Shown: positions 9,173 to 16,908 of the stretch, piece by piece
Layout: the number at the start of each line of letters is the position of its first letter
How positions within the stretch are numbered: position 1 is the stretch's first letter
Origin: UBA6663 sp044226485
Lineage (GTDB): Bacteria > Chloroflexota > Anaerolineae > Anaerolineales > UBA6663
Reading direction: 5' to 3'
Assembly: GCA_044226485.1 (NCBI GenBank)
Contig: JBGAGY010000015.1
Coordinates: 68,859-132,858 of the forward strand
DNA length: 64,000 nt
The notes under the pieces: model-generated
What the model was told of the DNA's origin: nothing
The model's input: the letters and a program-made list of their open reading frames with translations, nothing else
Database searches by the model: none
Position numbers and translations under genes: made by a program

Positions 9173-10382
9173 GGTGGTTCTCCTCGGTCTGACGAGCGGC
9201 CGGCTCGTGAAACGCCCAACGCAGAAGCGGCGGAGTGGCCAGCGTCGTCGCCAGGACCATGAGCACGACGCTCGTGAAGGCCGACGTGTCCAGCAGGCCG
9301 TTGCTGACGCCGACCGATGCCACGATCAGGCCGACCTCGCCGCGCGAGATCATGCCCAGGCCGACGCGCCACGCCGAACGGTTCGACAGGCCGCCCAGCC
9401 GCGCTCCAAGGCCGGAACCGAACAGCTTGGTCGCAAAGGCGATGACGATGACCCAGAGCGTGATGCCGATATCGCCGACCGAAAGCGCGCGCGCGTCGGC
9501 CTGCAGCCCGATGCCGACCAGGAAGACCGGCACAAAGAAGGCGTATGCCAGCACGTGCATGCCGCGTTCGATCTTGCCCTTGAGCGGGCTGCGAGCAAGC
9601 GCGACGCCGACGATGAAGGCTCCAGTGATCACCGCCACCCCGCCCACCACCTCCGACGCCCAGGCGAAGGCCAGGACCAGCACCACCACGAGCGAGAGCA
9701 CCGGCTCGCTGATCGCCCACTCGCGTTCCTCGACCCAGTGCACGGCTTTTGGCAACAGCCAGGTTCCCAAAACGAGCGCTCCGACCAGGAACAACACCAT
9801 CCGCACGAGGGTCCAGGCGAGTTCGCCCAGACCGCCTCCCCCACCCAGGGCAAGCGCAATGAAGGCAGAGAGGACGGCGATGGCCAGGACGTCATCGACC
9901 ACCGCGGCGCCGAGCAGGGTCAGGCCTTCGGGGCTGCGCAGGCGTTTGAGCTCGATCAGGGTCTGCGCCGAGATGCTGACCGAGGTGGCCGCCATGACGA
10001 TGCTCAGGAACGCCGCGTGCTCGAAGTCGAGCCCGAACGGGAGCAACGCCGCCGTGCCGAGCAAGAGCGGGGAGACCACTCCGAGCACGCCCGCCCAGAC
10101 GGCGGGCCGACCGGCTTTGCGCAGGTCGTCGACGGCCACCTCTAGGCCGGCCGTGAACATGAGGAAGATCACGCCCAGCTCGCCGAACTCGATCAGGGCC
10201 TCGCTGACGTGCGCGGTCTCGAAATAGGGCAGTTTGAAAAGCCCGAGAACGGAGGGCCCCAGGACCAGGCCCACGAGGAGTTCCCCGAGCACCACCGGCT
10301 GACGAAAACGGCCGCTCAGCCATCCGCCCAGCTTGGCGGCGGCGATGATGAGCGCAAGCGCTGCAAGAAGAGGCAAAATCAT
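9165..10382 (-). CDS. CPA2-family cation/proton antiporter
   Basis: A 405-residue integral membrane protein with about 12 hydrophobic segments and KefB/NapA-type features: GELLVGLVLGPSVLG near the N-terminus, FLMFTAGLEV, and SRGEVGLIVASVG near the C-terminus. It would exchange Na+ or K+ for protons at the cytoplasmic membrane. It has no C-terminal RCK (TrkA-N) domain, unlike KefB/KefC. Regulation may instead come from the overlapping PII-like gene. The ion is not determinable from sequence alone. Confidence 0.9.
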   Translation of the reverse strand: MILPLLAALALIIAAAKLGGWLSGRFRQPVVLGELLVGLVLGPSVLGLFKLPYFETAHVSEALIEFGELGVIFLMFTAGLEVAVDDLRKAGRPAVWAGVLGVVSPLLLGTAALLPFGLDFEHAAFLSIVMAATSVSISAQTLIELKRLRSPEGLTLLGAAVVDDVLAIAVLSAFIALALGGGGGLGELAWTLVRMVLFLVGALVLGTWLLPKAVHWVEEREWAISEPVLSLVVVLVLAFAWASEVVGGVAVITGAFIVGVALARSPLKGKIERGMHVLAYAFFVPVFLVGIGLQADARALSVGDIGITLWVIVIAFATKLFGSGLGARLGGLSNRSAWRVGLGMISRGEVGLIVASVGVSNGLLDTSAFTSVVLMVLATTLATPPLLRWAFHEPAARQTEENHHA

Positions 10383-10774
10383 TCTGCGCTACACTGTATC
10401 GCTATTCTTCGGCCCCACGCCGCGATTGTCGCATTTGAGGCGACCAAATGGCGGCGAATCACCGATTCGGTGAGGGCCTGTTTTTTCGGTCAACGCTCGT
10501 CCCGGCGTCGTTCTCGCTGACCGGCACCACCACACCCGACCGTCTGCGCCTTGTCTGATCTCCGCCGCAAGGGCAGCGACGCTCGATAGTGCATGTGAAT
10601 GGACAGCCCCGTCACGCAGCCCCCATCGTACGATCTCTTGATGATGACGTTCTAGATCGCCACTCCCCCGCACGGTCGCCGATCAAGGTCAAAGGACGAA
10701 CACCCGCGGAGAATGGTTGGCTCGCTTTCCACTCTCCGAACGCGTTGCCCTTTGTCTGCGAGCGAGAAGCGGAG
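10383..10774. other. Intergenic region, no supported gene
   Basis: About 390 bases lie between the antiporter start and the end of the ADP-ribosylglycohydrolase gene, both on the minus strand. A short palindrome TCACCGATTCGGTGA followed within eight bases by six T residues (about 10460-10490) could terminate plus-strand transcription, although no plus-strand gene precedes it. Open frames here are short and without ribosome sites. Confidence 0.4.
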
Positions 10775-12868
10775 TCAGGCTGGCGTGATCGTCACGTCAG
10801 TGACGGCCAACTCGCCGTCTTCGACGAACAGCCCGATCATGCCCTCGGCGGGCACGCCCGCCAACAATGCGGCATGGTCGAACCAGATGCGATCGTTGAG
10901 CGCAGCCGAAATGGCGTCGCCCGACACGCGCACGGCAAGCCGGCAGCGCTGTCCGACCGGGGCCTCGAACTCGGCCTCGTCAAGGACGCGACGAGCGCCG
11001 TCGAGCCAGTGCACGAGGCGGACCGCGTCGGCCTCGATCTCGAAGGCGACATAGCGGCGCAGGCCCGTAGCGCGCACGATCAGACCACCGCAACTGCCTG
11101 TCAGCGTGAGGTCGGCCGTGACGATCAACGACTCCCAGCCCGGACCACCCTGGAGGATCAGGCCGCGCCCCTGCGGCTGTTGGAGGCTGAGCGGGACTTC
11201 GGGAGTGCTCGCGAGCGTCCCGACCGCGTTGATCCACGCGCGGCGCCAGAGCCCCTCGGGGTCACCCTGGCGCACGAGGCTCGTGCGCGGCGCGCCTTCC
11301 CACCAGACGCGATCGACGAGCAAGCTCGCGGCCACGGCAGACTTGGCGCGCAAGCCGACCTCGGCCACAGGCCGGCCGCCAAGGTCCGGCAGAGCCCAGC
11401 TCAACCGCGATCCGGCTCCCGGAAGGACGATCATTTCGGGCCCAACCATTTCTTGCAGCGACTCGCCCTCGTCGTACACGCGGATGAGTGGGCGCGCCAG
11501 CACATAGGCTGCGTTCGTTTCCGGCGCGTCGACATCGAGCTTCAGAACCTGGCCGGCATGGATAGCCGGGGAGGCCTGGAGCAGGTAACCGATGTTCAAT
11601 GCGTCGCGCGGCATGAAGACTGGCGTCGTCACGGCAACCGACTCGTCGGCCGGCAGGTCGAGGGCCAGCGCGCGAGCGCCGGCGCGGGCCGCGTTCGTCG
11701 TGTTGCTCAGGCCGATGGCCGGCTGCGTCGAAAAGCCCTGGACGCTACCCGGGAGTTCGAAGTGGAACGGCGCGCCCCCCTTGACGCTCAAGGGTGATTG
11801 GCCGCGCAGACGCCGGGCGTGATCGACGATCTCGAGCGAGAGGCGCGCGGCGTCGGTGATCGAACGGCGGCCGTCGGCGCTCGACACGAAAGCGCGATCG
11901 GCCACGGGCCCGCGCCAGCGCGCCGCTATCGAGTCGGGGCCGCCGATGAGACCGAGCAGACAGCCGACGTTGCCGACGTTGCAGTCGGTGTCCCAACCGG
12001 CCGTGGCCGTGATGCTCAGGCCCTTGTCGAAGTCCCCGCCCGAGTAGAGCAGGCCCATGAGGACGACGCCGTGGTTCGGCAGGATGTGCACGCCCGGATA
12101 TCGATCCGGGCCGTAGGTTGCCTCGAGCCGCTCGCGGGTCTCGTGCCAATCATCGTAGCGAGCGTGCCAGCCGCGGACGTCGTCGGCGAGACGCCGGATG
12201 GCGCTGTCGGCCGGGATGTGCGCCAGACCGATCTCGATCAGGCGCTGGATGTCGCGCTCGGCGAACCCGGCGGCGAGCATGACGGCCAGGAGCATCGAGG
12301 CATGCACGGCGGCGCCGTCGTGGCTGACCTGAGCGGCGGCCTGCGCGAGGCGAGCCGCCAGCGCGGGATCGCCCGGCGCGACGAGGCCCCAGCCGTCGAT
12401 GAAGATCTCGGCCCCGATCTGCTCGGCCGTCACGGCGCCGTTGCGCGCGATGCTGCCGCTCTCGGGCGGGCGGATCCCGGCGCGCAGATTCTCGTAAGCC
12501 GTGTGCTCGGTCGACACGCCCACCCCGCCCCACCAGAACGTCGAACGCTCGGGGACGACGTCGTTGAGCCAGCGATCCGCCACGAGCCCCGACACGCGCT
12601 GAACGAGCGCGTCGCCATCGAGATCGACGGGCAGGGGTCCCAGATCCTCGAGCGCGCGCAGGAAGATCCAGGTGCCCGAGATGTCGTCGTCGGTGACGAC
12701 CAGCGGCAGATCGCGGCGCGCGTGGACATACTCGCGAACATCGCCAAGTTGTTCGACGATCGTCTGATGAGTCCAGCACTCGAAGGGCCGGCCGAGATAG
12801 ACGCCGATGATCTTGCCGAGGACGGCGCCATACACGCGTTCGAGGTAATCGGTGGGAAGCGGGATCAT
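10775..12868 (-). CDS. ADP-ribosylglycohydrolase-family protein with C-terminal extension
   Basis: A 697-residue protein. Residues 1 to about 360 form an ADP-ribosylglycohydrolase domain: VYGAVLGKIIGVYLGRP, the metal-binding VVTDDDISG, and GWDTDCNVGNVG with the second metal site. The remaining 330 residues are beta-rich and resemble carbohydrate-binding or concanavalin-like domains, which is unusual for the family. The enzyme removes ADP-ribose from proteins or cleaves related N-glycosides. Its start overlaps the stop of the secreted-protein gene by four bases. There is no signal peptide, so it is predicted cytoplasmic. The C-terminal domain hints that the substrate may be a nucleoside or sugar conjugate rather than a protein. 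Confidence 0.88.
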   Translation of the reverse strand: MIPLPTDYLERVYGAVLGKIIGVYLGRPFECWTHQTIVEQLGDVREYVHARRDLPLVVTDDDISGTWIFLRALEDLGPLPVDLDGDALVQRVSGLVADRWLNDVVPERSTFWWGGVGVSTEHTAYENLRAGIRPPESGSIARNGAVTAEQIGAEIFIDGWGLVAPGDPALAARLAQAAAQVSHDGAAVHASMLLAVMLAAGFAERDIQRLIEIGLAHIPADSAIRRLADDVRGWHARYDDWHETRERLEATYGPDRYPGVHILPNHGVVLMGLLYSGGDFDKGLSITATAGWDTDCNVGNVGCLLGLIGGPDSIAARWRGPVADRAFVSSADGRRSITDAARLSLEIVDHARRLRGQSPLSVKGGAPFHFELPGSVQGFSTQPAIGLSNTTNAARAGARALALDLPADESVAVTTPVFMPRDALNIGYLLQASPAIHAGQVLKLDVDAPETNAAYVLARPLIRVYDEGESLQEMVGPEMIVLPGAGSRLSWALPDLGGRPVAEVGLRAKSAVAASLLVDRVWWEGAPRTSLVRQGDPEGLWRRAWINAVGTLASTPEVPLSLQQPQGRGLILQGGPGWESLIVTADLTLTGSCGGLIVRATGLRRYVAFEIEADAVRLVHWLDGARRVLDEAEFEAPVGQRCRLAVRVSGDAISAALNDRIWFDHAALLAGVPAEGMIGLFVEDGELAVTDVTITPA

Positions 12869-14742
12869 GGGAAGGTCACCTGAAGGGAATACGGTGCGGC
12901 CGACGTGTAGCCGCCCGCGGTGTAGACGCGCACGTAGTACACGCCGGGCGTGACGCTGACGGCAAACGCGTACGGCGCGACGCCGTCGGATTGCACGAGC
13001 GTGGCCGTCGAGACGGGCTCGCGATACAGCTGAAGTTGCGTGCCCTGGCCCTGCGGATTGGTGATCGCGGCCGACAGCGTGCCGGCGGCCGTCACCGTCA
13101 GGCGATAGTAATCGCTGACGTCGTTGGCGAAGCCCGTGATCGTCACCCCCGAGGCAACGGGGCCGTTCGCTTCACCGCTCGAATTGTTCGGCTCGACCTC
13201 GATCGTGCTGAACGGCGGCCTGTCGCTTTTCTGGAGCGCGGGGACGAGGACACGCAGCGAGAGATCGGCCAGCTGACCAAAGACCTCCTGCTTCGTGGAC
13301 GCCACACCGGGCAGCTCGTCGTTGCCGTACCAGACCGTCAGGGCGCGTCGCAACGACGGGGCCGCTGCGACGGCCGGCCGGAAGGCGCGATAACTCGTGC
13401 CGCCGACAGGCCCCATCTGACTGAGCTGAACGGGCGCGTCGCTGAAGCCCTGCTGGCCGATGGACACGGGCTGGCCAAAGATCTGCGCGCCGCCCGGGCA
13501 CAGCGAACCGCCCATGGGGCTCCCGTCGCCCGACGACCAGGTCACCAGGCCGCGCCCCTCTCCGGGCACGAACGCCACAGCCGGTTGAGTGCCGACGCAG
13601 GCGGTCGACGCGGGCAGGGCCGAGAAGACCCGTGGAAGACGATTGTCGAGGTCGGCCGGTAGCCAACGCAACTGGATCGTCCCGAGGCCGTTGCCGAAGG
13701 GCGTGGTGCCGACCCAGGTCAGGAGATAGCCGCCGCCCGGCACATAGGCGACATCGGGATACATGGCGCGCGGCGGCATCGTGACGCGCTCGTCGCGCGA
13801 GACGATCAGAGGCGCGCCGACGACGGCGCTGCTGGAGGCCGTCACGCGTTGGGCGAAGACCGCGGCGTCCTGACGATCGAAGACGTACCAGTATCCGAGG
13901 CCGAGCCACGTCACAAGGAATTCGTCGGTGTCGGGGTTATAGGCCACCGACGGCGAGGTGTCCGCGGCGGTCGGCTGCCCGAGCCCAATCGGCCCAGTGA
14001 AATCGACCTGAGGGAAGACGACTCGCCCGTCGGAGGCGACGGCGATGCCCTGCACGCGCGAGATAGCGGTCATGGCGTTGGGCGTCGACGCCCAGACGAG
14101 CCAGTAGCGGTTCGACGCGGGGCTGTACGCCACGCGGACACGGTCTTCATCGAAGATGTTATTGCCGTTGTGGCTGGCCCAGTTGACCAGGGTCAGGTGA
14201 GCGGCGCCGAGCGGCTCGGACGTGGCAGCGTTGATGAAGCGTCCGAAGATCAGAAACGGCATCCCCGACTGATTACGGTGCCAGACCACGAAGTAGCGGC
14301 CATCGACGCCGTTGTAGACGACGTCGGGCATCTCGGAGAGGTAACCGTCGGTGCCGGGTTCGGGCACGCTGACAGCGATGACGGCGCCGACGCGTTGGCC
14401 GGTGAGCGCCGAGACCCGCTGCGCGAAGATCTCGGTGCGAGGCGACGGGTTGCGTTGGGTGACCGCCGACCAGACCACAAGATACTCCTGGGCCTGCGGG
14501 TTGTAGGCCACGCGCGGCTGCGCGGCGACGAACTCCGGATCCGAGTCCACGCCGGTGCTGCTGATGCGCACGTCGTCCGGCCCGAACTCGGGCCAGGCGG
14601 CGCGCGCCGGGGCGGCGGCCCAGGGCGATGCGATCAGGATCAGCGCGAGCACCGCCCTCACGACGAGGCGCGCCCGGCGCTTCAGCGACGCCGAGCGTTC
14701 AAGGGTGGAGGCCAGTCGAGAATCCGGTAGAGATATGATCAT
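12865..14742 (-). CDS. Secreted repeat protein with C-terminal pre-peptidase-like domain
   Basis: A 625-residue exported protein. The signal peptide has a basic start (LKRRARLVVR) and a hydrophobic core (AVLALILIASPWAAA) ending APARA-AW. Residues 70-500 hold repeats of the type PRVAYNPQAQEYLVVWSA, PDVVYNGVDGRYFVVWH and PSVAYNPDTDEFLVTWLG, which suggest a beta-propeller. The C-terminal 110 residues resemble the PPC domain (SDYYRLTVTAAGTLS...PGVYYVRVYT). The start at 14742 fits the signal peptide; a longer frame to 14829 runs into the kinase gene. It lies between a Ser/Thr kinase and an ADP-ribosylglycohydrolase in a tight operon. Function is unknown. Confidence 0.82.
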   Translation of the reverse strand: MIISLPDSRLASTLERSASLKRRARLVVRAVLALILIASPWAAAPARAAWPEFGPDDVRISSTGVDSDPEFVAAQPRVAYNPQAQEYLVVWSAVTQRNPSPRTEIFAQRVSALTGQRVGAVIAVSVPEPGTDGYLSEMPDVVYNGVDGRYFVVWHRNQSGMPFLIFGRFINAATSEPLGAAHLTLVNWASHNGNNIFDEDRVRVAYSPASNRYWLVWASTPNAMTAISRVQGIAVASDGRVVFPQVDFTGPIGLGQPTAADTSPSVAYNPDTDEFLVTWLGLGYWYVFDRQDAAVFAQRVTASSSAVVGAPLIVSRDERVTMPPRAMYPDVAYVPGGGYLLTWVGTTPFGNGLGTIQLRWLPADLDNRLPRVFSALPASTACVGTQPAVAFVPGEGRGLVTWSSGDGSPMGGSLCPGGAQIFGQPVSIGQQGFSDAPVQLSQMGPVGGTSYRAFRPAVAAAPSLRRALTVWYGNDELPGVASTKQEVFGQLADLSLRVLVPALQKSDRPPFSTIEVEPNNSSGEANGPVASGVTITGFANDVSDYYRLTVTAAGTLSAAITNPQGQGTQLQLYREPVSTATLVQSDGVAPYAFAVSVTPGVYYVRVYTAGGYTSAAPYSLQVTFP

Positions 14743-14758
14743 GTGCCCATTTTGAAAG

Positions 14759-16153
14759 TTATGGCGGAGCCGGCGTGGGCGTCGGCACTTCGGGCTCCGG
14801 GGGAGCCGGGGTCGGCGACGCGGGATCACGGGTCGGCGGAGGCGCCGTGTTCGCGGGCGGTGGCGCGCTCGTGGGCGACGGCGGCGCCGCGGTGGCCGTG
14901 TTCGGCCGCCGGGTCGCGGGTCGGCGCGTCGAGGTGGCCGTGGTCGAAGGCAACGCCGTGTGCGTGTCGGTCGGCGCCGCCGTGAATGTGGAGGTCGGGG
15001 CCGGCGTCGCAGTGTTCGTCGGGGCCGGCGTGTCGCTCGGCCGCGGAGAGGCCGTCGCGACCACCGCCGTCTGCGACGCTCGAGCCTGAGCGGTGAGCGT
15101 CGCGGTGGCGGTCGGAGCCGCAGCCGTCGATGGGTTCAACGACCAGAAGGCCGCCAGGCCCGCCAGGGTCAGGCCGCCCAGGCCCAACACGGCGACGACG
15201 GCCGGCCGTCTGGCCCGTGTCGACGCCAGCGTGGCGCGTTCCGCCGCCGGCCTTACGTCAGGTGCCGGGGCGGCGGGGCGTGTCGGCGCCGTCATCGACG
15301 GCCGGGTCGCGGCGGTCGGGTCCGGCAGTCCAGCCGCCGATGCGATGATCCGCGCGAACTCCAACGGGGAGGCAAACCGGTCGCCCGGCTCTTTGGCCAT
15401 CGCGCGCGTCAGCGCGGCCCCGACCCCCGCCGACAGCCCCAGCGCCTCAAGTTCCTCGGCCGACAATTGAGGCGGCGGATCCTGCAGGTGGCGCAGCACG
15501 ACCCGCATCGGCGTGTCGCCGACGTAGGGCTGGCGGCCGGTGAGGAGCTCAAAGGCCATGGCGCCGAGGGCGTAGACGTCGGAGCGCCCATCGATGGCCC
15601 GATCGCCGACGGCCTGCTCGGGGCTCATATAAGCGGGCGTGCCGATGATCGCGGTGCCTGTGAGGGATTGCGTCAGCGAACCGCCCAGGGCCTTGGCGAT
15701 CCCGAAATCCGAGAGATAGGCGTCCCCGCGGGCGTCGAAGAGGATGTTCGACGGCTTGAGGTCGCGGTGGATGACGCCCTGCCTGTGAGCGGCGTCCAGG
15801 GCCTCGGCGACGCGCAGCAGGATCTCGGCGACGGCGCGCAGCGAGAGCCGGCCGGCCTGCAGGCGACGATCGAGCGCGCCGCCGGGCATGTAGCGCATGA
15901 CCAGGAACGGCCGGCCGCCCTGCTCACCGACGTCGAAGATCGGCACGATGCAGGCGTGGTCGAGCGAGGCCGTCAGGCGCGCTTCCTGTCGCAGGCGGGC
16001 GACGACATGATCGTCGCCCGGGAGCCCGGCCGGTAGGACCTTCAGGGCGACGTCACGGCCCACCGCTGGATCGTGAGCCAGGTACACGACGCCCATGCCC
16101 CCCCGCCCGATCTCCCGGCGGACCTGATAGCGGCCATAGCGTTCACCGGGCAT
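14759..16153 (-). CDS. Membrane Ser/Thr protein kinase (Hanks type) with Thr/Pro-rich tail
   Basis: A 464-residue protein. Residues 8-270 are a complete kinase domain: IGRGGMGVVYLA glycine loop, VALKVLP lysine, VIHRDLKPSNIL catalytic loop, SDFGIAKAL activation start and GTPAYMSPEQA. One transmembrane helix follows near residue 320-340 (VVAVLGLGGLTLAGLAAFW). The extracellular tail of about 120 residues is almost entirely Thr, Pro, Ala and Ser, suited to a wall-spanning stalk without a folded sensor. It is the first gene of an operon with the secreted repeat protein and the ADP-ribosylglycohydrolase. All catalytic residues are present. Confidence 0.95.
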   Translation of the reverse strand: MPGERYGRYQVRREIGRGGMGVVYLAHDPAVGRDVALKVLPAGLPGDDHVVARLRQEARLTASLDHACIVPIFDVGEQGGRPFLVMRYMPGGALDRRLQAGRLSLRAVAEILLRVAEALDAAHRQGVIHRDLKPSNILFDARGDAYLSDFGIAKALGGSLTQSLTGTAIIGTPAYMSPEQAVGDRAIDGRSDVYALGAMAFELLTGRQPYVGDTPMRVVLRHLQDPPPQLSAEELEALGLSAGVGAALTRAMAKEPGDRFASPLEFARIIASAAGLPDPTAATRPSMTAPTRPAAPAPDVRPAAERATLASTRARRPAVVAVLGLGGLTLAGLAAFWSLNPSTAAAPTATATLTAQARASQTAVVATASPRPSDTPAPTNTATPAPTSTFTAAPTDTHTALPSTTATSTRRPATRRPNTATAAPPSPTSAPPPANTAPPPTRDPASPTPAPPEPEVPTPTPAPP

Positions 16154-16173
16154 CGGCCCATTGTAACGGCAGC

Positions 16174-16243
16174 GGCGAGACGAATGGCGAATGACGAGGC
16201 TCGAACGGCTGTTCGAGCCTCGTCATTCGCCATTCGTCTCGCC
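16174..16243. repeat. Perfect 33-bp-arm inverted repeat in a divergent promoter region
   Basis: Arms 16174-16206 and 16211-16243 are exact reverse complements with a four-base loop. They are built of words such as GACGAATGGCGAATGACGAG. The element sits between the minus-strand kinase gene and the plus-strand CAP-domain gene, so it is not placed as a terminator for either. It belongs to the same word family as the hairpin at 24184-24257. Confidence 0.92.
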
Positions 16244-16266
16244 GACTCAGCATGCGATAATGCGCC

Positions 16267-16899
16267 ATGCCCCGTCGCCTTTCGCTCATCCTCGTCACCT
16301 TCGTGTTCGTCACGCCGCTCGCGATCGCGGCCGCGCAGGCCGACGGCCCGCTCTTCCTGCCGATGGTGGCGCGTGAGCCGGATCCGACAGCCACGCCCAC
16401 CCCGACCGTGGTGCCGACGCCCACCGGTTGTCAACCGGCGCCCGAGGAACAGGCGATCGCCGATCGGATGCTGAGCGACCCGCATCAGGCGCATCCTGTC
16501 CTGACCTGCAACCCCATCCTCGAACGCGTCGCCCGCGAGCGAGCGCTCGACATGGCGGTGCGCGGTTACGAGAGCCACGTCAACCCGGACGGCTTCGGGC
16601 CCAACTACCTGGTTCGGCAGGCGGGCTACCCGCTTTCGCCTTCCTATTCAACAAGGAATGACGCGAACAGCATCGAGGTCATGTATTACGGCTACGGCTT
16701 CAGCGCGACGCCGAACCCGGACAACCCCTGGAACTGGTGGATGAACTCGAACATTCACCACACCATGTTGCTGGGCTGTGACCTATCGTTCGTGGTCGAT
16801 CCCTTCTTTGTGGCGCAGAACGAGTACGGCGTCGGTCACGTATATGTGCCCGGCAGCAACTACGGTCATTACTGGATCGTGCTGACGGCGCGGCAATGA
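16267..16899 (+). CDS. Secreted CAP-domain (SCP/PR1-like) protein
   Basis: A 210-residue exported protein. A signal peptide (RRLSLILVTFVFVTPLAIAAAQA) is followed by a Pro/Thr linker (PDPTATPTPTVVPTPTG), then a CAP domain. The domain shows ADRMLSDPHQ, NPILERVARERALDMAVRGYESHVNPDG, a WMNSNIHHTMLLGCDLSFV helix/strand and the final GSNYGHYWIVLTA. The expected His and Glu-type cavity residues (SHVNPDG, IEVMYY) are present. Bacterial CAP proteins are secreted and of mostly unknown role. It ends 10 bases from the convergent histidine kinase gene. Confidence 0.88.
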   Translation: MPRRLSLILVTFVFVTPLAIAAAQADGPLFLPMVAREPDPTATPTPTVVPTPTGCQPAPEEQAIADRMLSDPHQAHPVLTCNPILERVARERALDMAVRGYESHVNPDGFGPNYLVRQAGYPLSPSYSTRNDANSIEVMYYGYGFSATPNPDNPWNWWMNSNIHHTMLLGCDLSFVVDPFFVAQNEYGVGHVYVPGSNYGHYWIVLTARQ

Positions 16900-16908
16900 C
16901 GCGAGGTT

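Noticed and set aside
10389..10673. A 94-codon minus-strand frame upstream of the antiporter
   Set aside because: No family resemblance, no ribosome site, and it spans the region where the antiporter promoter should lie.
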